From contig OX467082.1 in assembly GCA_950106755.1 (NCBI GenBank), positions 20,956,001 through 21,020,000 of the forward strand: a stretch of 64,000 nt of DNA, given 5' to 3'. This DNA comes from Climacium dendroides. Taxonomy: Eukaryota > Streptophyta > Bryopsida > Hypnales > Climaciaceae. The notes beneath the pieces are model-generated. The model had not been told where the DNA came from. It made no database searches and worked only from the letters and a program-made list of their open reading frames with translations. Shown in pieces: positions 36,346 to 47,207 of this stretch (the stretch's first letter is position 1; every line of letters starts with the position of its first letter). Both the position numbers and the translations under genes were made by a program.

Positions 36346-39300
36346 GTTAAACCCTCGAAGTGGCACCACATGATGACGGGCCGGCCTCGAGGAGTTTTTC
36401 AAATGTTCGAGACCTTTGGAGTATAAAGTTGGAAAGGGAAAAAAAAAAGCCCGATTTGGAGCACAAGTGGGCGAGATCCCTTTCACCTGTTCTTGTTGAC
36501 TTCAGCACTGTCCGGGATGTTCGAAAAAACCTCACTGCCTCAAGCCTAATATAAAAAAAAAAAGAAAAAAAGCCTGCTGACACACTAATGTGCAGTACAC
36601 TACTAGTAGTAGGCCACAGCCAAAACAAAAAGTAAAAGTTTTTTCTTTTTTCCTTTTTTTAAAATTTAACTCATAAGAACTTTGACACTCAACATCTTTT
36701 CTTTTGTGTGTTAGGCAGATGACCCCCAAATAATAAAGCCTACGCACCTTTCCTCACAAAGAGCTTTCCAACAGTACCAAGGACATGATGAAGGGATGCA
36801 CGGTATAGGAGGTCTCACCGTAGTTTAAGGTATGGACTACTATTTCCAATAAGGTAGACAAGTCTAGTACCATGCAAACTAGCAATTTGAATATCTTGGG
36901 GTCAACTCCGAGAGGGTCACATATGTACTTGTCATACACATGAAACGACGGTGGTATCAAGTTGGTATGCTCAAATAGCCTTGATTTTCATTCACACTAG
37001 ACCAACATTGGTAAAACAATGCAAGCTTTTAGAACGCTCTTGGATTCTTAATTCAATCATTTGTTATTAATGTAATTCAATAAGAAGGCCTGAAAATTAT
37101 GAATAAAAGTGGATTAGATGCGACTTATATTTCTCTTTTCATAAATTGAAATAAACAAAAGATTGAGGAACTCCTATAAAAGTTCAAACTAGTGCTTAAA
37201 AGAACACTTTACTAGTAGGAATGTTGGTCACGGAGACCAAAGAAAAATACCATAAAATACCCACACCTACGTAGTTTTTCATATAAACCCTTCCCATAGA
37301 TCATTTTTTAGGTGTACATGACCATCATTTCTACTATTGCTTTATAGACACACCCACCTTGAGAGTTGTAAACACTAATAAGTCTAGGAGAGAAACACTT
37401 GTACTATTTTGGCATCACATGTTGCGCCTCCAACACAAAACTTACCATAACTTTAAGGTTTTAGATTCATGAAATTTCACATTTTTATTAGAAGTACTAA
37501 AGACTTTAAGTACCCTTTTCCCTTTTTCATAATTAATAAAAGTAGTGTGCTATTTTTTTTTCATTTTGTGCGCTTTAGATTTAGGAGGCTTTTAGTACCA
37601 TAATGATTCATGAACAAGGAATTTAGAATCTACCTTTTAAGGGCTCATATATCATCCCTTATTTTACCTTTTGATCAAGGATTTTCTAATAATAATAATT
37701 TTTAGCACTCCAAATATTAGCTAAGAGGTAACATACACACTAATTTTTCTCATATTCTAAATATTTTTCATCTTCAATTGCCTCTTTGTTTAAAATAATG
37801 TTAGTTTTATGATTTGAATTTCCACAAGTTTCCTATTTGTTTATAATTTCAAACAAAACTAACTTTCTTTTTGTTAAATTCTTGATTTTTGTCCATGTAA
37901 AGTATTTCCTAGTGTTATAAAATCGTATCTAAAACTCACTATTTGCCCAATTATGTTGATGCTACAAATAAGCCCCCCAAATGTGGTGTTGGAGATCTTT
38001 TTATAATATTATATGTGTATTCATAGTAGTGACAATATTTACCCAAGATTTTTTATAATGCAAAATTTAGTATAAGTCATTTTTGCTTGTTTCCCAATCA
38101 ATTGCCCTCCTTATAAAATGAATATAAAGTAAGATGATGCAAAATCAACCTGAGCTCAATTCATAGCTCTATTTTTAGATCCAATTTAGTGAAGTTGCTT
38201 TCTCATGTATGTTTTTTTGCATTGGGGGTATAATTGGAGCTCAAAGTGTTGGAATTGGAGATGAAAACATTAGAATTTGGTTAGAAAGTCATCATTTAAT
38301 GAATTCAATGAACACACCTATGCAACTTTTGCACACAACAAAAGGTTCATTCACTATTTCATTCTATGAAGGAGTGCTTTTGGATTTGCATTAAAACCAT
38401 GTAAAGAAGAAAGGCAGAATCTTTAGAATTCAAAAAGGCAAGAATGATTTCCATTTGTGAACTACATTGAGAAGCTATATGTTTTTACTTTGTAAACTTC
38501 TAATACAACTTTTTATTTTTAAATATGAGTTAACCCAAGTCTTAATGAATATAAAATATGAATCTTTTTGCAGAAAAACACAATGGCTACAATCCATTTT
38601 GCACTCAATCCAGCCAACTTTCTTCAAGCATATTAGACCCTTAATCTTAAAAAAAGAAATCTAAGTTTATATGTTACACTAATGGACTACAATAGAACCT
38701 CTCTAAGGTAATAAACCTATGCAAGGTAATATTAATTGCCGGTCTCAAACTAGGCCGCATACAACCATCATAATTGCAAATGACCGTCCCTCAATGTAAT
38801 ACCATATATTGGAATCAAATTTGATAGACCCCATATGAAATCATTTTTTTTTCAAGTAATTTTCCTTTGGTTATCTCAATTTAGAATTTTTTTGGATGTT
38901 CATTTTATAGGGTTTGGAATATTTGGTGGCCTTCAGCATGGTTGAAAATATTCTATGACCTTCAATAATACTCACATCTTTATCAATACTCGAGGCTTTA
39001 TTGATACTCAAGGCTTAGGCTTTGTTTTTTTCAAAACCAAGATTATTTTCATTATTATTTCTTACAACAATTCAATTATGCCACATTATGATTTTTGAAA
39101 ATTTCATTAGATGCCATATTTAACTAATGTGTCATGTACCACACCAATCCTGGCTTTGGACCGGTTCTTTATCATACTACTAAAATCATAAGTCCCTCTG
39201 TAATATCACAAATGCTACCATTAATACTAGGGGCTCGTGCTTGCTATGCTATACATTCATTGTATTACATATTAGTAAAAATTTGATATATTTGAATAGA

Positions 39301-40489
39301 ATGCATGATAATGATTTTGATAAGTCTTTAAAATAATTATTTTAATTATTTTATAAAAAGTATTTCCAATCATGCATACATAGAAATCATATTTTCATAC
39401 AATGTGATATTATTGAAATAGAGTAGCAATTCACAATCACCTCTATAATATCACTTTTTACAAAGGATAATATTATAGAAATAATATAGTCGTTGCAATT
39501 GAGGTGATATTAAAGATGATCAATATGATGATATTATAAAGGCAGCAATTCCATTGCTTTTCTTGGCTTTATACTTCTTTTGCATTTCTATGATTTTGTG
39601 CTTTTGTGACCTTTGAGCTTCTAATTTTAATTTTCTATTGCTACTACCAAATGATTTGAAAAATTTATTAGATTGAACTGATTTTGGACTTCACAACAAT
39701 TAAATTGTTCATGAAGCTTTTGAAATTTACAAGTTTTTTCTTTAAATTCTTCTATTTGGATTGCCACTATTTGTAACAATTGAGTCAAATTTCTAATGCA
39801 TTCTAATGTATGTGTATCTTTTACCGTATTCATCATTGCATGTATTTCATTCATCATTCATTAAATTTCTATTGTTCATTTCAGTATATGCTTATTTATA
39901 AAAAAAATTATATGAAGATTTTAGTAATTTTTATTTGAATATTTATTGAAATTCTTGCTCTGCATTCTATCTAATACATAAAAATTCTAATAAAATTCTA
40001 ATGGTGAATGCATAGCATAGCAAGCGCCAACCGCTAATAGTTGGTTAAAAGTATGGGTACCATGGCTCATTCAATTTGACATGCCAAATTAGATTGAGCA
40101 AGTCCTTGTACATGAGTGGAATATGGACTCCTACGATCCCTTGTTTTGCTCCCACTTCCATAATTGTGACCCTACCTTCATGCTTTTGGAGGAGGTTCCA
40201 TATCAATTTTTAGTTTTTGTTTTTCATTGCCTATTTCCCAAACTATTGCGTGAAGTCATACTTAGACAAAGATTCTTCACAACCTCCAATCTTGAATTAC
40301 TGAAAGGACTCGCTACTATTGAATGTTTGGGTGCATTTTGCAAGTGGCTGCTTTGAATGTTGCATTTGCAAGAGTGATGGTGGGGAGTAAAATGCTACAA
40401 GGGCCCACTTGGAGCTATTGAGGCTGCATACAACGTGCCTTGGTGGCCATGCTCTAAGTTACTATATGAAGTACTTGTCACCTTCTTTG
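36346..40489. other. AT-rich spacer, no gene seen
   Basis: About 4 kb without a recognisable gene. It includes a purine/T-run-rich stretch (36440-36660), very AT-rich DNA from 37.4 to 39.9 kb, and recurrent TAATATCAC/GATATTA words near 39.4-39.55 kb. Short open frames have no recognisable product. Confidence 0.5.
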
Positions 40490-40716
40490 GGTTGGGGGTA
40501 AACTAGCCCCCTCATTTGGCCCCTCCAAGTCATTCCAAAGGTGCAAATAAGTTAAAAAAAACTATTTTGTGTTTGATTATTTTACCTTGTACACTTTTCC
40601 TATCTAATTTGGGGCTTTTGATTGCAAATATGAATTCGAAATTTGTAAATTTTACCATGCATGAAAAAATAAGGAATTTCAACATTTTGCCCAAGAGGCC
40701 AGGCGAGGGGGGCAAT
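40490..40716. mobile_element. hAT-like MITE, family A copy 3
   Basis: Left end GGTTGGGGGTAAACTAGCCC at about 40490; right end complementary to GAATTGCCCCCCTCGCCTGG, ending near 40716-40720. The core GGGGCTTTTGATTGCAAATA matches the family. It abuts copy 4 almost directly. Confidence 0.65.
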
Positions 40717-40721
40717 TCACA

Positions 40722-40954
40722 GCCAAGGAGGATTGACCCATGTATTGCCCCATCAAAGGGTAAACATAAAAACTGCCCCCTATTTTGTGCTGCTTAAATT
40801 TTGTATTTCTTCTCGTCTCCTAGGTAATTTAGGGCCTCTGATTGCAAATACAAATTCAAAATTTTCAAATTTTATCGTCTGCATCATATGAAAAATTCAA
40901 GTGTCGTCTGCGGGATAAAACACGGGGCAATACATGGGTCAATCCTCCCTGGCC
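40722..40954. mobile_element. hAT-like MITE, family A copy 4
   Basis: 233 bases with near-perfect ends: left GCCAAGGAGGATTGACCCAT then GTATTGCCCC; right complement GGCCAGGGAGGATTGACCCA then TGTATTGCCCC. It carries the family core GGGCCTCTGATTGCAAATAC. It sits head-to-tail with copy 3, separated by only a few bases. Similarity of its two ends suggests it is younger than copies 1-3. Confidence 0.75.
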
Positions 40955-41284
40955 ATCAGTTCACCTCCAGGTACAGGCCCAAGTAAAAAAGCTACAAACT
41001 TTGGAAGCATCGACCGTAAGTAAAGCCCAACATGTTGACTAGGAACTGATGGATGGCGGAGAGTTTTAAATTTTAAATAAAACGACACTGCACTGATGCT
41101 TTACAGTAACTACCGAGCTCGCCATGCCTGCAGGTGTGAAAGGAATTTGCCCACTTGCTCGGAGGAATACTGCCGTAGAACCCACCACACGGACTTTGAA
41201 TTCATGCCATTCACCCGTTGCGATGAACTTGCGATGAGGATGGACCAAAATCAACTAATAAGGTAGGTGGTGGCTTTGAATTTG

Positions 41285-41460
41285 AGGAGGTTAAACGTCT
41301 TGAAATATTTTTCAATAAATTTTCCTTGAAAGATAAATGGAATTGGTATCTAATCCAAGTTGTTTCATTTTTTGGGGAGCTTTGTGGAATTAGTTATGAA
41401 AATTTGAAGTTGAAACATAAGAGTCACTACAAGCATCCACCTTTTAATCCCTTGGGGGCT
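41285..41460. repeat. Dispersed repeat family C, copy 3
   Basis: Shares TTTTTCAATAAATTTTCCTT, TCCAAGTTGTTTCATT, TTTGTGGAATTAGTTATGAA and AATTTGAAGTTGAAA with the copies at 21.5 and 53.1 kb. The right end is lost or diverged. Confidence 0.65.
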
Positions 41461-42404
41461 CACACATCTCTGATATGAACAATGTACATAGAGTTTTTAA
41501 AGGGATTTTTTTACTATAAAGCTTTTCGTTCATCCAACTCAATGCTTGACTTTTTTTAAATCATACTTTTGTATGGTGAGATTGAAGTAAATAATATATT
41601 TTTATAAAAATATAAGCAAAAATATGCAAAAATTCAAGAAACGATTCTCAATTGGAATGGGGTTTATAATGGATTATCAAAGGTAGAAACATCTAAATGC
41701 ATTCTTTTTTTTTGGTCCCACTATCCCAATGGTCAAATGACCATAAAAATTTGATGAGATTATTAGCCATCTTAAGAGAAATGCAGTTCAAGCGATTTTG
41801 TCATTTTTCAACACTTAAAATATACTTTAACAAAACCTATGAACATAAGGTACTCTATATGCAATGTTAAATTCACCTTGAACTGAACATCCTTGATGCA
41901 CAAAAAGTCTCATCTCTCAAGTGATTGCTTCAAAAAACTCCTCATTTTTCATTGGTTGCTTTTGAAAGTCATTGTGGTTATGAATCATGGAAATGTTCAT
42001 TGAATTATTCAAATTCGCCTTTTAGGTATGGGGCACTAGAAGGTGTCACAATGGGTGTGCTTTGCTTACCCTAACCCAATGTTTAGAATGTTTATGAAAT
42101 TTATCAATTATTTTTCTTTAATTTCCAAATTAAACCTTTTTCTTAATAAATATGGAGTCCAAATAATTTTCTATTGTATAGTTTTTTTAACCGATTTTTT
42201 TGTTAATTATTTTAAATTGCAATCAATTTTTTCACCAATTCCACCAGCTAAATTTGAACTATGACTTAAGGTAATATTCTCTAAAATTGTCCATCTCCTT
42301 CAAATTGTCCCTATTATTAGCTAGAAAATGGAGATTAGGTGATTCTTAAATCAGGATTGCTAGTATGTGAGCCTAAGATCTTGAGCCTATTAGCCTAAGA
42401 GCCT

Positions 42405-42660
42405 AGGCTCCTATATTATAGGTATTTATGGTATAGGCACCTTTCATGGTTATAGGATATTTATATTATAGGTGTCTATATTATAAGTGTATGTGTTGTA
42501 AGCACCTCCTATAGATATAGGATATTTATATTATAAGTGCCAATATTATAGGTACCTATGTTATAAACACCTTCTTTGGTTATAGATTATTTATGTTATA
42601 GATATGTATATTATAGGCACTTTCAATAGTTGTAGAGTATCTACTTACACCTGGGCTCAA
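42405..42660. repeat. Degenerate minisatellite, TTATAGGATATTTATATTAT unit
   Basis: Three to four diverged copies, about 60-75 bases apart, with TAGGCACCTTTCA-TGGTTAT and GGATATTTATATTATAGGTG words. AT-rich and non-coding. Confidence 0.75.
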
Positions 42661-43120
42661 AGCTTGTAGGCTTGCAATTTTAGGCTTACATACTAACGTC
42701 GTTGATTCTTAAATGGACCACTTTAACAATTGAATGAATCGAGAGAAATTTGATTTTATATTGCAAGAGCCAATCATTGTCTTTGATTTTTGCACATCTC
42801 TTTACAATTTGCAAGTGGATGCATTTTGGGAGACCCATGGTCACAAATGGATCCCTACACCTCAAATCTCTAAAAATTCATAAATAATTCAAAAATACTT
42901 GGATAAAAAAAAACAAATCTAATTGTATTACATTCCACATCTATTTTTCTTTCTCTTAAAAATATATGAAAATATTTTTGTTCACGAAAACCTATGAAAA
43001 AGGCGGTGTACTGCGTTTTCAACAATTTTCCGCGGACGTCGCTTCTATCTTTATCCGTATAGGGTCAATCAATATACCAAAGAAGAAAAAAGCAAAAATT
43101 GTCTTTCTGAGTTAAGGTAG

Positions 43121-43759
43121 GAGGTCCATGAATCGCCCACCTAATACCATGTTCACATTTGGTGTTGGGGGCGATGTTTGCAATGTGAATCCGGTTCAAA
43201 AGTAGGTATAAAATTCATTCATAAAACCACAGTAACAACACTCTTTAAGACCACGTGAGAACAGACCTTAGGAGGTGAGGGTTGGAAAGAAGAAACATGT
43301 ACAAAAAGTGTACATTTGAGAAGGTGGGCAATTTTAGAGCCTGTGCGGTTCTAGAACCTCCTCCCTTCCCCTAATTCGGAGTCTGAGTCAGCGAGGTACA
43401 TGAGGTACTTACCAACTAAATTGGATAGATTGGAGCAGTAATAATGAGTCCATAAATTGCCCACCTAATGCTATGTTCTCACTTGGTGTTAGGGATGATG
43501 TTTGCAAATGTGAATCTGGTTCAAAAGTAGGTATAATCAGACCGCAGTAACAACACTCTTTTAAGACCAAGTGAGAACAACCCTCAAGAGGTGAAGCCTG
43601 CAAAAAAAGAAACATGTACAAGCAGTGTACATTTGAGAAGGTGGGCGATTTGAGAACCTCCTCCGTCCCCTTCCCCTTCTTCCCCTTCCCGTACTTCGGA
43701 GCCTGAGTCAGCGAGGTGCACAAGGTACTTACCGACTAAATGGGAGCCGTAATGATAAT
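43121..43759. repeat. Tandem duplication, about 320 bp x 2
   Basis: 43121-43444 and 43446-43759 align end to end: GCCCACCTAAT, then TGTTTGCAA, GGTTCAAAAGTAGGTATAA, CAGTAACAACACTCTTT, AAACATGTACAA, GTGTACATTTGAGAAGGTGG, AACCTCCTCC, GAGTCAGCGAGGT and GGTACTTACC. Each copy has its own small differences, for example an extra CCCCTTC run in the second. The inner part (AAACATGTACAA onward) is the right end of family C. The ends GCCCACCT and AGGTGGGC form short inverted repeats. Confidence 0.85.
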
Positions 43760-43947
43760 GAGCTTTCTTCTTAGTTTATGAATTCCGAGTTCACAGCCTC
43801 AAGAGTTCCACAGGCAGTCCCCAAGTCCAAGCTCATTGGTGCCTTGACTGACTTCTCCGGCTTCGGACTTCCTTCCTTGGGGGAATGAGAGAGGCGGAAT
43901 AACAATTAATCAACCCATCCTTCCTCTGGATTCTGGAAGTAACTGAA

Positions 43948-44218
43948 GGTTCAGTACACCCCAAAGCGCCACTTTTTGCTACAGAGCCTATTTTCTCTTA
44001 TTAGACTGGTCAAATTTTCATATGTTCTTGTTGGCAAGTGAAAGGAGGTTCCAACGCACCAGAGAACGTGGCATTTAGATATTGTATGCAAAAGTTATCA
44101 AGGAACAAAGTTTTGGTTCGGAAAGCGTTTCTTCCACACAGGTAGAGAACTGATTTTGGAGATGTACTTACAGTATAGATGGCGGTTTAAGGTCAGTGGC
44201 ACATTTGGGTGTACCTAC
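43948..44218. mobile_element. MITE family B, copy 2
   Basis: About 270 bases in the same orientation as copy 1 at 36.1 kb. They share CCACTTTTTGCTAC-GAGCC, AAGTGAAAGGAGGTTCCAAC, CACCAGAGAACGTGGCATTT and GGTCAGTGGCACATTTGGGT; right end GGGTGTACCTAC. The left end is slightly diverged (GTACACCCC). Confidence 0.8.
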
Positions 44219-44274
44219 CTTAATAAGCTTAACTTAGGGCTCATGGTGAGGCTTTGTCTGTCTGGCAACGAGGG

Positions 44275-44503
44275 GCCAGGGTGAATTGACCCCCTCATTG
44301 CTCCGTTTTACCCCTGGAGAAAATGCTGTGGAATTTTTTTATTTGCAATCAGATGATTTTTTTTGCAAATTCTTTGCAATCAGCGGCCCCAAATTATTTA
44401 TGAGCAATGTAGAAATATAAAAAATCATGGCAAAGAAAAATAGGGGGCTTTTTTTCACAATTAACCCTGGCTGGGGCAATGAGGGGGTCAGTTCTCCCTG
44501 GCC
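44275..44503. mobile_element. hAT-like MITE, family A copy 5
   Basis: 229 bases with strong ends: left GGCCAGGGTGAATTGACCCC then CCTCATTGC; right complement GGCCAGGGAGAACTGACCCC then CCTCATTGCC. Flanks show a possible 8-base target duplication with one mismatch (GCAACGAG before, GCAGCGAG after), which would fit the hAT superfamily. It keeps TTTGCAATCA-type core words and has no coding capacity. Confidence 0.7.
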
Positions 44504-46374
44504 GCAGCGAGGTCGCTTCGAATTATGCTCCACTCGCCTCTTGTTTTCCAGCTTATTATTGTTGTTTTAAGTTATTCCTTGCCATAAGAATTGGTTTCCT
44601 TAATTTAAGCCCAACATACATACCATGAATTATATTTTCTTAAGAAAAACTCGTGGCTCGTGAATGGACACGTGTTGTGCACCCCTGGCCTCGCGCCATC
44701 GAACTGGGTCCCTTACCCCAGCCCCTTGCTTGCAGGCAGGGTCCCACCCTTGATCCTTTACCTTGACTTTATGTTTGTACTTGGAGATTCCCAAGGTCTC
44801 AACTGAACCCCATTAATTCAAAACGGGCTTGCCCCTATATTGTATGTAGTTCTTTAATTTTGTACTTCAAACTGAACCCCCTAATTAGGGGTGTCTAGAG
44901 CCTAGATCCAGATGTAAATTCAAATATTTCACCCCTTGAAAATAATAAATTCTAGCTTGGGATAGGAGGTGGTACTTCATGCCCACCTTTACTTATGTAG
45001 TTCAATAGGCTAAATACATCTCATTATTGAAGGTTTCCATTCCTTTTTCATGCCTAACTTAGCTATGATGAAAGAAAGATCGAGAGCCTAACGTAGACTA
45101 AAGTAGGGATATCCATTCAATGGACACTTTTTCCCAATTGCATCCACATATCATTGCATGGAAGTAATGGTCCTCTCCATGATGGGAAGGTATTATCTTT
45201 GCTACATACTTGAGGGGGGTTTACCATTTATTTCAAGGATTGGGATTGGATGGAAGTAATGGTCCTCTCTATGATGGGAAGGTATTGTCTTTACTACATA
45301 CTTGAGGGGGATTTACCATTTATTTCAAGGCTTGGGATTGGGTAAGGAGACATATAAGACAATTTTGTTCATTATAGGGGGGCGTCCTTTCAAGGATGCA
45401 AAAGGAACCCCTACCTCAATAATAAACAACGTTATGTACATATCTACATCTATCCTATGTTTCAGTAGATGAAATATATGATAGACATTAATAGGGACAC
45501 TATTGGTAAGTGGATCCATGATGATTATATACACATTACGTAAAAAATTGTAGATCATTATGTTTGTGGCATATTTTGAGATGCTCATGGAAGTGCTTTT
45601 CCACTACTATCATTAACTCACTAGCAAAAAACTTAGTAAGAATTTTGAGGCCCAAAAGTGATTGATGGGTGACTTTCAAGGTTAGTGTACAAACAAAGGA
45701 TGCACTTGTTGGTCAGGAAATTAGATCATTCTGGATTGGTTACCTTGGTGGTAGGTCTCATTGTTTCAAGTTTAAATTTTTAAATTCATTAGTGTATAAT
45801 TTTTTTGACCCAATCCAACACTATAACAATGAGTTGAAAACGGATGAACATCAAGTTAATCTAAAGTAATTTTCTCTTTTGGTCTTGCATGCACTTGGAC
45901 TTGAAGCTATAATGAGTGGGGTTGAAGCTATAATGAAATCCTTGCTATGTCCATTGAACATAGATGGCTTCAAAAGCACTATACTTATAATGAAATTTAG
46001 TGTTATAGTATCAATAATGCTACTTACCTTATCATGTAAGTCACTCTAATTCCCATTCAATTGACAAATAGTATTCATATTGGACATTGGTTTGAATTAT
46101 CTCGATAATAATTAATTTTTTAATTAAAAATTTAGTGTTGGTAACATTTACAACGCTATTGGCATTCAACATTAAAATTTGCAAGTAGTGTTGCAACACT
46201 AAATTTCATTAGTAGTGTACTAATATACATATATTTTTGTATGCTTGTAGAGGCTTTAAGTAGGATCCAAAATGAAATGACGATTTTTAATTTACACCAA
46301 CCTTAAACTATTGATTGGAGTTCATTCTCTCTCTTTATCAAATGGAATTCCAAAACCTACTCACTAATAATGAG
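44504..46374. other. Spacer with a 92-bp duplication
   Basis: Non-coding. At 45158-45341 a block of 92 bases (TGGAAGTAATGGTCCTCTC to TTTCAAGG-TTGGGATTGG) is present twice in tandem with about seven differences. A CT-rich patch lies at 44640-44770. No gene recognised. Confidence 0.55.
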
Positions 46375-46822
46375 GCGTGCCTCATCAAATGCACCACTAA
46401 CCTAGAACCACCATCATTATTTAGTGTACATCTCCAAAATCAATATGTACCTATGTAAAAGAAACAATTTAGAATCTCTACCACAAATTTTTTGACCCTT
46501 TATATCTTTTGCACATGGTATCTAAACACTACAAGAGAAATTGGTCCTAATTGACAGAAACTTGTCAAGTTTCTGTCAATTAGGATAAAAAATTGTCCGA
46601 ATTGATAGAAACCTGTCAACTTTCTGTCAATTAGGACTAGTTGATTTCTGTCAATTAGGACCAGTTTCTGTCAATTATGACAGTTTCTCTTGTATTTAAA
46701 TGTTGCGTTCTTTAGTGCACTAGAACTTCTTTTCACTTGCCAACAAAAAATATGAAACTTTGACTAGTATGATAATAATAATTAGACACAATAGCCAAAA
46801 GTGGTCGACTTTATTACCATTG
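46375..46822 (-). mobile_element. MITE family B, copy 3 (inverted, interrupted)
   Basis: The reverse complement aligns with copies 1 and 2: GTACATCTCCAAAAT, TACCTATGT-AAGAAAC, CTTTTGCACA-GGTATCTAAA on one side; after a gap, AAATGTTGCGTTC, CTTTTCACTTGCCAACA, ATATGAAA-TTTGACTAGT and AAAAGTGG on the other. The gap is exactly the CACTA-like insertion at 46527-46697. Outer ends are too diverged to fix to the base. Confidence 0.7.
46527..46697. mobile_element. CACTA-like MITE nested in family B copy 3
   Basis: 171 bases starting CACTACAAGAGAAATTGG and ending TTTCTCTTGTATTT; the last five bases, expected TAGTG, have changed to TATTT. It is flanked by AAA at 46524-46526 and 46698-46700. Removing it and one AAA restores the TATCTAAATG sequence seen in the uninterrupted family B copies. 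CACTA ends and a 3-base duplication define the superfamily. The interior is almost entirely copies of TTTCTGTCAATTAGGA: about four direct and two inverted, some diverged. Confidence 0.85.
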
Positions 46823-47050
46823 TTGAAAACCTTCTCTATTGCATTATTGCTATTAGCTTATGTAACAACTTACATTCTATCTTGCCTAAATTTTGTCAAA
46901 TTTTCATATGCCACATAGATTGTTCTATCTCCTATCATCCTATGCGCATATAAGAAGGGATTTTTTTCACTTGAAAACTCAAAGTAAGTAAAAAATATCT
47001 TTCAATCAATGCAAGGTATTTTTTTAGAAGATTGAAAGATAATTTGTTCA

Positions 47051-47153
47051 CTTTCAATGAAATTTAAACTTTCAATGAAATTTAAACTTTCAATGAAATT
47101 TAAACTTTCAATGAAATTTAAACTTTCAATGAAATTTAAACTTTCAATGAAAA
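47051..47153. repeat. 18-bp tandem repeat
   Basis: Five perfect copies of CTTTCAATGAAATTTAAA plus a partial sixth. The unit is a multiple of three, so one + strand frame stays open with a repeated six-residue peptide; this is regarded as a repeat artefact. Confidence 0.95.
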
Positions 47154-47155
47154 TT

Positions 47156-47207
47156 TTATCAGAGCACTTGCATTTACGGCAAAATTATAATGCAAGTGCT
47201 CTGATAA
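47156..47207. repeat. Perfect 19-bp inverted repeat with 14-base loop
   Basis: TTATCAGAGCACTTGCATT at 47156-47174 and its exact complement AATGCAAGTGCTCTGATAA at 47189-47207, directly after the 18-bp tandem repeat. Perfect pairing in otherwise decayed spacer suggests a recent origin or a short MITE end pair. A small-RNA hairpin is possible but the stem is short. Confidence 0.9.

Larger units (their letters stand above)
40955..43120. other. Spacer with repeat remnants
   Basis: Contains family C copy 3 (41285-41460) and a degenerate TATTATAGG-rich minisatellite (42405-42660). A GC-richer patch at 40955-41260 has short open frames on both strands but nothing recognisable. No gene seen. Confidence 0.4.
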
